From Nitrospira sp. (GTDB lineage Bacteria > Nitrospirota > Nitrospiria > Nitrospirales > Nitrospiraceae), in assembly GCA_029858925.1 (NCBI GenBank), contig JAOUEB010000131.1, forward strand, positions 1 to 5,313: a stretch of 5,313 bases of DNA, written 5' to 3'. Every line of letters begins with the position of its first letter. The first letter of the stretch is position 1. Below, one piece after another: positions 1 through 5,313 of this stretch. Under the pieces are notes generated by a model. The model had not been told where the DNA came from. It saw only the letters and a list, made by a program, of their open reading frames with translations, and searched no databases. The translations under genes and the position numbers were made by a program.

Positions 1-162
1 CAAGAGCCTGCGTCGTACATCCTCGGCCTCGTCAACTGTCCACCCCAACGCGCTCTTAAAGACACGAGCCTTGTGGTGACCGCGAGGATGGTCGACATTC
101 AGGCAGTAATCGCGGAGCTTGCGCACATCCACAACGGCCCGATCAGCGTTTGGGAGCTTCAT
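1..162 (-). CDS. DUF6883 family protein, 5' part (runs off left edge)
   Basis: The first 54 codons of a minus-strand gene are present; the C-terminal half lies beyond the window. The protein begins MKLPNADRAVVDVRKLRDYC and continues with a conserved-looking stretch around LNVDHPRGHHKARVFKSALG (residues 21-40), then a helix rich in acidic and arginine residues. From memory of the family, this opening (LPN..., KLRDYCLN, HP.G..KARVF..ALG) is the hallmark of DUF6883, small proteins of about 110 residues with no established function that are often found in accessory regions. I chose the ATG at 162 because family members start with MKLPN and because AAAAGGGATGG lies a normal distance upstream; an in-frame ATG at 171 would put the purine-rich stretch directly against the start. 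The start overlaps the stop of the upstream open frame as ATGA, suggesting translational coupling. Family assignment is fairly sure; function is unknown. Confidence 0.8.
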   Translation of the reverse strand, partial: MKLPNADRAVVDVRKLRDYCLNVDHPRGHHKARVFKSALGWTVDEAEDVRRRLL

Positions 163-296
163 GTCAACCATCCCTTTTGCACAATCGCCATCTTGAAGAA
201 CAGCTCATACATCAACAAATCACGACCCGTCCAGAGTTCTATCGAAGTCCTATCATCATCGTAAGCCTCAGCACAAAAGATAATGTAAGAGGCCAC
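159..296 (-). CDS. Unrecognised short open frame overlapping the DUF6883 start
   Basis: This minus-strand frame ends in a TGA that overlaps the DUF6883 start codon (ATGA), the usual geometry of translationally coupled genes. From a GTG at 296 it would give 45 residues, including AEAYDDDRTSIELWTGRDLL and then MYELFFKMAIVQKGWLT. The frame stays open further upstream to a stop at 372-374, but that part is rich in Cys, Ser and Arg and does not look like protein. No ATG start with a convincing ribosome binding site is visible, so the true start is unknown and the gene may be truncated or decayed at its 5' end. I do not recognise the sequence. The evidence that it is coding is only the stop-start overlap and the plausible composition of the last 45 codons; it could be chance. 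Confidence 0.3.
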   Translation of the reverse strand: MASYIIFCAEAYDDDRTSIELWTGRDLLMYELFFKMAIVQKGWLT

Positions 297-755
297 AGCT
301 TCTTGACCTGAACAAGAGCACCACGACCTCAATAAAAGACTCCTGCAACCTTCTCTTGATGGTCGTGCTGACTATTCATCCCCCCGACAACCGTGGCGAC
401 AGACGCTGGGAGCTGGATCAAAGCGCAACGCTCTATGCTCTATGATGTGACTCACCTGGCCTGCCGTTCCGCACGCTATACACCAGTCGCGCTGGGAAGT
501 TCCTGCTCACCGGCGAACGCGAAGCAGACGGCATTCCCAGTTGCACCAGGAGGAGCGATGCCTCCGGTCGAAGGCTGCACGAAGCAAGACTACGCAGTAC
601 TCATCGTGATCGGCGTGGGCATAGAAGACTGAACCACTGTGGCGCACTGACGGTTAGCGACGACCTCAAGAAAAACCTGCCGACCGATTATTTTCCCTCG
701 CAATTGTTCGTTTTGAGGCGGCCAGCCTGTGTCTTGCGGTTGCTACCGAAGGATC
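297..755. other. Gene-poor stretch with no supportable gene
   Basis: About 460 bases without a convincing gene on either strand. Several frames are open for 60-110 codons (for example plus strand 393-632 and 446-784), but they lack good starts, are unlike any family I know and overlap one another. A 7-base unit CTCTATG occurs twice in tandem at 431-444. An AGGAGG at 548-553 sits 4 bases before an ATG at 558, opening a 24-codon frame ending at 632; the same AGGAGG pairs with CCTCC at 561-565, so it is as easily a small inverted repeat as a ribosome binding site. No hairpin with a T-run that would serve as a clear terminator for the minus-strand gene ending at 756 was found. Confidence 0.5.
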
Positions 756-1982
756 TTATCGCGAGGCAAACTCACGGCGAGTGACGGCAGGCTGAATGAC
801 TTTTTGTTTGAGGCACTGGAGTAAGTGCGCCTTATTTTTGTATTTGAACTCAGGGAGAACCCAAGGATAGCGACGCCAGTGCTCAAACATCGCGTACTCT
901 TTTTGACGAGCCAACAGAATAGGTTGGATTGGAACCGACGGCAGATTCGGCACTATTTGAGAAAGTTCCTGAGGAATACTCTTCGCGTCACTTAGGTCAG
1001 CAATGACAAACTTGGACAGGTTCGCCAGCAACTGTATCGTCTCGCTTAGATCCCGCTTATGCGAGGGCTTAAAGTCGAAGAGTATCGGCACATAGCTCCC
1101 TTTCATTGAGCGCAGCTCCTCCCGCATAGCATCCAGGACTTTCTTCCGCTTCTTGGAGAACCGCCCTAGGATAAGAACAATGCTCGAGGTCGCGGCGTTA
1201 ATGACAGTTCGCAGATTATGGTTGTTGAGAAGCATGTATATGAACTGAGCAACTTGCAGATCGTCGACTTCCAGCTCGGTCGCGATACTGTCTTGCTTGT
1301 TGCGGTTACTGGCCTGCGAACGATATCTGATCAACAGATTCTTTTGGGTCGTTCGATCGAACTTCAAATCCCAAGCGGACATTCCGTAGACTTTGCACTT
1401 ATCCAGTCTCGCTCGGCTGAAATCAGTCTTGGCCAGTTGCGTCCCTTGAAGGTTCGTACGGATCAGCTTGGCCTTGGGCATCTCAGTCTCGTAGAGATCG
1501 GCTCGGCAGAAAACCGCTGCGGTCAGATCCGCGCCGTGAAGCTTGGCCCCTCCTAGGTTTGCCTCATGGAAACTCGCACTCCGAAAGTTTTGTCCTCGGA
1601 GGTCAGCATTAATAAGAACTGCGTTTGCAAAATTCACTCGGTTGAGCCGTTTTCCTATCGTCTTCTCACGGAGATCACTGTTGTACAAAAGGGGCCGAAT
1701 CTGTGGGTTTTCTTCGCGCCATTTATTCCATTCCTCCACCCCCTCTTTGAGCTTCTTAAGGTGCTCTCGCCGCGCCTCTTCCCTCTTGTGAAACGCAGAG
1801 GACGAATCGATCAGTTGCTTACAATGCAGCAGCACCCTTTCCGTCTTTTTTCTGTCTGAATCGCGAGGACGAAACAGGCGTGAAAGCTCCCGCTTTGGAA
1901 CCTTTAGCCCTTCAATCGTGGCTCTGGGAAAATCCAAGTCCACTTCGATGGTAAGCCCTCGATGATAGAAAGCGTCAGACAT
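756..1982 (-). CDS. Pentapeptide-repeat protein with C-terminal TIR/deoxyribosyltransferase-like domain
   Basis: A 408-residue protein with no signal peptide or membrane segment, so probably cytoplasmic. Residues 1-60 are unassigned. Residues 61-92 are a highly charged probable helix ending in WNKWREENPQIRP. Residues 113-200 are about 16 tandem pentapeptides of the A(D/N)LXX type (NADLRG, EANLGG, GADLTA, RADLYE), which fold as a right-handed quadrilateral beta-helix. Next comes VYGMSAWDLKF (198-208), a linker, then VDDLQVAQFIYMLLNN (239-254). Residues 264-400 are a separate alpha/beta domain: strands SIVLILGRF (267-275), YVPILFDF (297-304), KFVIADLSDA (324-333) and VPIQPILLA (350-358), with helices between, then MFEHWRRYPWVLPEFKY. 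I remember this whole arrangement as recurring in many bacteria, under the name pentapeptide repeat-containing protein. The motif ADLSDAKSIPQEL resembles the strand-loop-helix carrying the catalytic Glu of TIR NADases and deoxyribosyltransferases, with Glu339 in the matching place; that is inference. The frame is open to 2216, but I place the start at 1982, where the protein becomes family-like; GAGAG lies about 7 bases upstream. GC is visibly lower than in the flanking genes. Confidence 0.88.
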   Translation of the reverse strand: MSDAFYHRGLTIEVDLDFPRATIEGLKVPKRELSRLFRPRDSDRKKTERVLLHCKQLIDSSSAFHKREEARREHLKKLKEGVEEWNKWREENPQIRPLLYNSDLREKTIGKRLNRVNFANAVLINADLRGQNFRSASFHEANLGGAKLHGADLTAAVFCRADLYETEMPKAKLIRTNLQGTQLAKTDFSRARLDKCKVYGMSAWDLKFDRTTQKNLLIRYRSQASNRNKQDSIATELEVDDLQVAQFIYMLLNNHNLRTVINAATSSIVLILGRFSKKRKKVLDAMREELRSMKGSYVPILFDFKPSHKRDLSETIQLLANLSKFVIADLSDAKSIPQELSQIVPNLPSVPIQPILLARQKEYAMFEHWRRYPWVLPEFKYKNKAHLLQCLKQKVIQPAVTRREFASR

Positions 1983-2050
1983 GGTTATCTCTCGATAAGG
2001 ACTATCGGTAGCGGTGTCACCTACGCAGTCATCGGAGATGATTAGGCTCG

Positions 2051-2067
2051 AAAAGGCACCCAGTGCC
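2051..2067 (-). terminator. Weak terminator-like hairpin
   Basis: On the minus strand GGCAC-TGG-GTGCC forms a 5-bp stem with a 3-base loop and is followed directly by TTTTC. It lies about 205 bases after the methyltransferase stop and about 70 bases before the pentapeptide start. The stem is short and the T-run only four long, so it could be a weak terminator, an attenuator-like element, or nothing. Confidence 0.25.
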
Positions 2068-2075
2068 AATTGGTG

Positions 2076-2102
2076 ATTATCTAAGCGGTTGGATCCAGCC
2101 AA
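2076..2102 (-). promoter_or_regulatory. Candidate promoter for the pentapeptide-repeat gene
   Basis: Read on the minus strand, TTGGCT (2102-2097) and GATAAT (2081-2076) are separated by 15 bases, about 95 bases before the ATG at 1982. The -10 box is a 5/6 match and the -35 box 4/6, but the spacer is short. The -35 box lies inside the inverted repeat at 2087-2104. This rests on consensus matching alone and is weak. Confidence 0.2.
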
Positions 2103-2104
2103 CC
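2087..2104. repeat. Inverted repeat GGTTGG-N6-CCAACC
   Basis: A perfect 6-bp inverted repeat with a 6-base spacer lies in the gap between the methyltransferase and the pentapeptide-repeat gene, about 105 bases upstream of the latter's start. No T-run follows on either strand, so it does not look like a terminator. It could be an operator for the downstream gene, or chance. Confidence 0.35.
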
Positions 2105-2272
2105 CAGGGCGTCCAGACCGCTGGTTACAATGCTGTCGCGACACTCCCGCATTAGTGGCATAACCGAGACGTCTATGACATCCGAAGCTACTATTCCCCC
2201 GCAACGTCCACCGCATAACCGGGCAAGCGGCCCGTCCAGATGGACTGATGGTAAATTAAGCCACCTTTACAA

Positions 2273-3448
2273 CTACAAGACCTGCACAATAAAGCACTTC
2301 AGATACCGCGTCTCCGGCATGCTGGCCAGGATGGGATGGTCGGCGCTTTGGCCCCGTTGCTCGATCAGACGGATCTCTCGCTTGGCATCACGTGCTGCGA
2401 GGCGAATGCTCTTCCACAGATCTTCCTCAGAAACAGGATGGGAACAGGAGCTGGTTACCAGAAACCCTTCCGGCTTCAGCAGCTTTAAGCCCAGAAGATT
2501 CACATCCTTATACCCGGTCAATGCCCCAGCCAGAGCCTGCTGGCTACGAGCAAAGGCTGGAGGATCCAGGATCACCATGTCATAGCGCCGCCCCGCCTTC
2601 ACCAGCTTGCGCATCTCTTCAAATGCATCAGCTTGGCGATAGGTGCAGCGACCCTCCACCTGGTTCATCGTGGCGTGTGTTCTAGCCATGGCCAGTGAGT
2701 CTAGACTGACATCGAGGCCCTCCACTGATAAGGCTCCGGCCAACGCGGCGTGAATGCCGAAGGCGCCGGTATGGCAGAACACTTCCAACACCTCGGCCCC
2801 TGCCGCCAGCTTGGCGGCCGCCAACCGATTTTCCCGTTGATCGCAAAACCAGCCGGTCTTCTGTCCCTTCTCGACATCCACGAGAAACTTCGCGGCCCCT
2901 TCATGAATCTCCACTTGTGTCGGGCCGCTGCCAGAGAGAAACCTCCGTTCGAGGGGCAACCCTTCGAGTTGCCGGCTCTTGGCCTCGTTCCTGAGATAGA
3001 TCACTTTGCCTTTCAGCTCCTGCATCAGCACATCGGCTATGAGTTCCTTCCGGCTATCCATACCAAACGACAAGCACTGCATGACCAGCAGCTGATCGTA
3101 GCGATCCACGATCAACCCAGGTAACCGATCGCCTTCGGCGTAAATAAGCCGATAGGCATTGGACTGGGCAACTACTCGCTGTCGGAGGCGGATCGCCTGC
3201 TGAATTCGCCCACGCCAGAACGTCTCGTCTATTGGTTCATCCTCGAATGTGAGGAGACGGACGCGGATTTTCGAAGCAGGGTTATACAGACCGCGCCCGT
3301 AGAACTGTCCGTCGGCAGTCAGGACATCGACCAAGTCCCCGGCCGCTGCTTGACCAGTGACTGGTCCGACATGACCGGCAAAGAGCCAGAGAGACCGTCC
3401 CTCCGGGATGCGTAGTGCGGTAAGGCGGACCTGGGCCTGCGAAGTCAT
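2273..3448 (-). CDS. rlmI: Class I rRNA large-subunit methyltransferase, RlmI type (COG1092)
   Basis: A complete 391-residue protein, the usual length for the RlmI (YccW) family, which transfers a methyl group from S-adenosylmethionine to carbon 5 of a cytosine (C1962 in E. coli) of 23S rRNA. Residues 6-75 look like the N-terminal PUA RNA-binding domain. The central domain contains AEGDRLPGLIVDRY (104-117) and KTGWFCDQRENR (197-208), both typical of the family. The Rossmann methyltransferase core follows: SAM-binding motif I VLEVFCHTGAFG (220-231), acidic motif VEGLDVS (242-248), motif IV ILDPPAFARS (293-302), GYKDVN (312-317), and TSSCS (332-336), in which Cys335 is the expected catalytic cysteine. 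The C-terminal QSADHPILASMPETRYLK also matches the E. coli protein as I remember it. The start is well supported: AGGAG (3461-3457) lies 8 bases before the ATG. The gene diverges from the decarboxylase across a 155-base gap. The family is certain; the exact target base is inferred. Confidence 0.95.
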   Translation of the reverse strand: MTSQAQVRLTALRIPEGRSLWLFAGHVGPVTGQAAAGDLVDVLTADGQFYGRGLYNPASKIRVRLLTFEDEPIDETFWRGRIQQAIRLRQRVVAQSNAYRLIYAEGDRLPGLIVDRYDQLLVMQCLSFGMDSRKELIADVLMQELKGKVIYLRNEAKSRQLEGLPLERRFLSGSGPTQVEIHEGAAKFLVDVEKGQKTGWFCDQRENRLAAAKLAAGAEVLEVFCHTGAFGIHAALAGALSVEGLDVSLDSLAMARTHATMNQVEGRCTYRQADAFEEMRKLVKAGRRYDMVILDPPAFARSQQALAGALTGYKDVNLLGLKLLKPEGFLVTSSCSHPVSEEDLWKSIRLAARDAKREIRLIEQRGQSADHPILASMPETRYLKCFIVQVL

Positions 3449-3528
3449 CGTCTTGTCTCCTGTAACATAGTGTATCTACCTGTGTGTGGTCACAACCGAC
3501 TGCCGTCGCCCTGATCATCACACGTTCA

Positions 3529-3556
3529 TTGCTTGACGAACCTCAAGCAGTATGTT
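3529..3556 (+). promoter_or_regulatory. Candidate promoter of the decarboxylase with embedded dyad
   Basis: TTGCTT (3529-3534) and TATGTT (3551-3556) are 16 bases apart and about 50 bases upstream of the decarboxylase start. Matches to consensus are modest (3/6 and 4/6). A perfect 7-bp inverted repeat, TGCTTGA-N6-TCAAGCA (3530-3549), fills the space between the two boxes, where a repressor or activator would commonly bind. A second small dyad, GCGC-ATT-GCGC (3566-3576), falls in the presumed leader. For the divergent methyltransferase, TTGTGA (3495-3490) and TACACT (3474-3469) on the minus strand are a weak pairing with a 15-base spacer. Confidence 0.3.
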
Positions 3557-3603
3557 TTCCTGATGGCGCATTGCGCACACCGACGATGTGAGGATAAAGA
3601 AGA

Positions 3604-5259
3604 ATGGGCAACAAAGCTACCATTGGTTCCGCTGTGCTGGATCGGCTGCATCGCCTCGGCGTTCGCCATATCTTCGGCATTCCCGGCGACTATGTCCTCT
3701 CGCTCTTTCAATTGATCGAAGCCTCTCCGATCAAACATGTCGCGACGACCCGCGAAGATTGCGCCGGATTCGCCGCGGACGCCTACGCGCGCATCAACGG
3801 GATCGGCGCCGTCTGCGTCACCTATTGCGTCGGAGGATTGAACACCGTCAACGCCATTGCCTGCGCCTATGCCGAACGGTCGCCGGTCGTCTTATTGACC
3901 GGCTCGCCGGGCCTTTCGGAGCGGACGCGCACACCCTACCTGCATCACATGGTCCGGGACTTTTCGACTCAACGGGAGGTCTTCGAGCGCATGACGGTTG
4001 CTGCAGTGACACTCGACGATCCTCTGACCGCCGAACGGGAAATGGACCGAGCCTTTGCCGCGCTCCTGCGCTATCGGCGCCCCATTTATTTGGAAATCCC
4101 GCGCGACATGGTCCACACGCCGCTCACCGGTACTGTGAGACCGATCTGTATCGAAGATGAACCGAGCGATCCGGCCGCGTTGGAAGAAGCGGTCGGGGAG
4201 GTCCGCGCCATGCTTGCCTCGGCAAAACGGCCGGCTATGTTGGTCGGAGCAGAGGTCGGACGATTCGGCCTCCAGGACGACCTCGCGCAATTGGTGGAGC
4301 GAATGAACATCCCCATTGCCTCGACGCTGCTGGGGAAATCCATCATCCGGGAAGATCATCCGCTCTATGTCGGGGTCTACGGCGGACTCATCGGACGAGA
4401 GGAGGTCCAGCAGTTCATCAATGATTCTGACTGCCTGTTGATCCTCGGCTCGATCCTCTCGGATGTGGAAGACTTGGACTCCCGCTCGCCGTTGCTCTCC
4501 GAAGGCAGGACGATCCACGCGACCGCCGACCGTGTCGCCATCAAACATCACCGATTCGAATCCATCAAGTTCCAGGATTTCGTCCACGCACTTGTGCAAG
4601 CCCCGCTCCCCGCCTTTCCCTTGCGGAAGCCTCCGGCTCGCAGCGTGGCCGCCCCTTCACGGCCTGATCCAGACTCGCCGGTGACCTTGGAAGGGCTGTT
4701 TCGGCATCTCGACACGGTCTTGACGGACAAGACCCTGGTGATCGCCGATGTCGGCGAATCGCTGTTCGCCGCCGCTGATCTGCACGTGCGTCATCGCTTT
4801 GAATTCTTATCGCCGGCCTACTACACATCGATGGGATTTGCCGTGCCCGCCGCCCTCGGCGCATCATTTGCCGATCCCAGCCTGCGGCCGATCGTCCTGG
4901 TTGGGGATGGGGCCTTCCAAATGACCGGAACCGAACTGGCCAGTTGCGTCCGCTATGGGCAAGCCCCCATCATCGTGCTGCTAAACAACCGTGGCTATTC
5001 GACGGAGCGGGAGATCCTGGAAGGCCCGTTCAACGACGTGCACGAATGGCAATACGAAAACGTGTTCAAGCTGGTAGGCGGCGGCATTGGATCGCGCGTA
5101 AACACGCAACGGGAGTTCGAAGAGCGCCTCGCGGCGGCTTTTGCGGATCAGCGCCGGCCCCACCTCCTCAATGTGCTGCTCAGTCCGGACGACCGTTCAC
5201 CCGGCATGGTGCGGCTTGCCCGTCGACTCGGCAAGAAATTATCGACGGACAAGCCCTAG
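3604..5259 (+). CDS. Thiamine diphosphate-dependent 2-oxo acid decarboxylase (pyruvate/indolepyruvate/phenylpyruvate decarboxylase type)
   Basis: A complete 551-residue cytosolic enzyme, the normal length for non-oxidative 2-oxo acid decarboxylases, which convert a 2-oxo acid to an aldehyde and CO2. The N-terminal pyrimidine-binding domain (about 1-180) has GIPGDY (25-30, catalytic Asp29), the cofactor-activating Glu51 in TTREDCAGFAADAYAR, and the diagnostic His pair LHHMV (His114, His115). The middle domain spans about 190-335. The C-terminal domain (about 360-530) has ADVGESLF (381-388), MGFAVPAALGA (410-420) and the metal/diphosphate motif GDGAFQMTG (434-442) to NN (461-462), then Glu468, matching Glu473 of Zymomonas pyruvate decarboxylase. 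All expected catalytic residues are present, which argues against acetolactate synthase and similar relatives. Position 383 is Val where I recall Thr388 in Zymomonas; the MGFAVPAALGA, GDGAFQMTG and FNDVHEW region looks more like Azospirillum phenylpyruvate decarboxylase, so an aromatic substrate is plausible but unproven. GAGGA (3590-3594) sits 9 bases before the ATG. Confidence 0.92.
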   Translation: MGNKATIGSAVLDRLHRLGVRHIFGIPGDYVLSLFQLIEASPIKHVATTREDCAGFAADAYARINGIGAVCVTYCVGGLNTVNAIACAYAERSPVVLLTGSPGLSERTRTPYLHHMVRDFSTQREVFERMTVAAVTLDDPLTAEREMDRAFAALLRYRRPIYLEIPRDMVHTPLTGTVRPICIEDEPSDPAALEEAVGEVRAMLASAKRPAMLVGAEVGRFGLQDDLAQLVERMNIPIASTLLGKSIIREDHPLYVGVYGGLIGREEVQQFINDSDCLLILGSILSDVEDLDSRSPLLSEGRTIHATADRVAIKHHRFESIKFQDFVHALVQAPLPAFPLRKPPARSVAAPSRPDPDSPVTLEGLFRHLDTVLTDKTLVIADVGESLFAAADLHVRHRFEFLSPAYYTSMGFAVPAALGASFADPSLRPIVLVGDGAFQMTGTELASCVRYGQAPIIVLLNNRGYSTEREILEGPFNDVHEWQYENVFKLVGGGIGSRVNTQREFEERLAAAFADQRRPHLLNVLLSPDDRSPGMVRLARRLGKKLSTDKP

Positions 5260-5277
5260 CCCGCGTGCCGATAACGC

Positions 5278-5313
5278 CTAATCCTCTTCCGGATTGATGA
5301 TGTGCAGTCCCGC
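5278..5313 (-). CDS. Possible C-terminal end of a convergent gene
   Basis: Read on the minus strand, the window edge gives eleven codons AGLHIINPEED followed by TAG, ending 18 bases from the decarboxylase stop. The composition, with an acidic tail just before the stop, is typical of a real C-terminus. However, the other minus-strand frames are also open over this short distance, so the call is tentative and no family can be named. Confidence 0.3.
   Translation of the reverse strand, partial: AGLHIINPEED

Noticed and set aside
431..444. Two tandem copies of CTCTATG, considered as a repeat array
   Set aside because: Only two 7-base copies with no further units; too short to separate from chance.
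393..632. Plus-strand open frame of 79 codons in the left gap
   Set aside because: It opens on a GTG without a ribosome binding site, resembles no family I know, and overlaps other open frames of similar length.
548..632. AGGAGG followed by ATG and a 24-codon frame
   Set aside because: The spacing of 4 bases is short, AGGAGG is palindromic with the nearby CCTCC, and the peptide has no recognisable feature; probably coincidence.
446..784. Plus-strand frame open for about 112 codons (containing LPFRTLYTSRAGKFLLTGER)
   Set aside because: There is no ATG start, it runs into the 3' end of the pentapeptide gene on the other strand, and the Arg-rich middle does not look like protein.
1218..1859. 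Plus-strand open frames opposite the pentapeptide repeats
   Set aside because: The repetitive antisense of the pentapeptide codons keeps these frames open; the minus-strand protein is clearly the real one.
3588..4160. Plus-strand frame overlapping the start of the decarboxylase in another phase
   Set aside because: Arg- and His-rich out-of-frame translation; the decarboxylase frame carries all expected motifs.
3892..4599. Minus-strand open frame of 235 codons opposite the decarboxylase
   Set aside because: It is a shadow of a well-conserved plus-strand gene in high-GC codons; its sequence has no family resemblance.
5280..5295. AATCC-N6-GGATT inverted repeat after the decarboxylase stop, considered as a terminator
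   Set aside because: The stem is only 5 bp, no T-run follows on either strand, and it may lie within the end of a convergent gene.

Overview
The window reads as chromosomal DNA of a moderately GC-rich bacterium. It carries two well-conserved housekeeping-type genes: an RlmI-type rRNA methyltransferase and a pyruvate/indolepyruvate decarboxylase-type enzyme. These flank, on one side, a more AT-rich accessory stretch. The overall flavour, including codon choice and the look of the two conserved proteins, would fit a Nitrospira-like organism. That is an impression from reading, not a demonstrated assignment.

Layout from left to right. Positions 1-162 (minus) hold the first 54 codons of a DUF6883-family gene that runs off the left edge. 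Its start codon overlaps the stop of a short minus-strand open frame (159-296) that I do not recognise. Positions 297-755 hold no gene I can support. Positions 756-1982 (minus) encode a 408-residue protein with a central pentapeptide-repeat block and a C-terminal alpha/beta domain resembling TIR or nucleoside-deoxyribosyltransferase-like folds. This is the most interesting gene here. Positions 1983-2272 are a non-coding gap with two small dyads. Positions 2273-3448 (minus) encode the methyltransferase. Positions 3449-3603 form a divergent intergenic region with a 7-bp inverted repeat inside a candidate promoter. Positions 3604-5259 (plus) encode a complete thiamine-diphosphate-dependent 2-oxo acid decarboxylase. 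The last bases (5278-5313, minus) may be the C-terminal end of a convergent gene.

The genes do not form an obvious pathway. The methyltransferase and decarboxylase are divergently arranged and may share regulatory DNA. The pentapeptide gene follows the methyltransferase on the same strand, but the 290-base gap and the lower GC suggest it is independent and possibly acquired. I see no tRNA, rRNA, CRISPR array or transposase.
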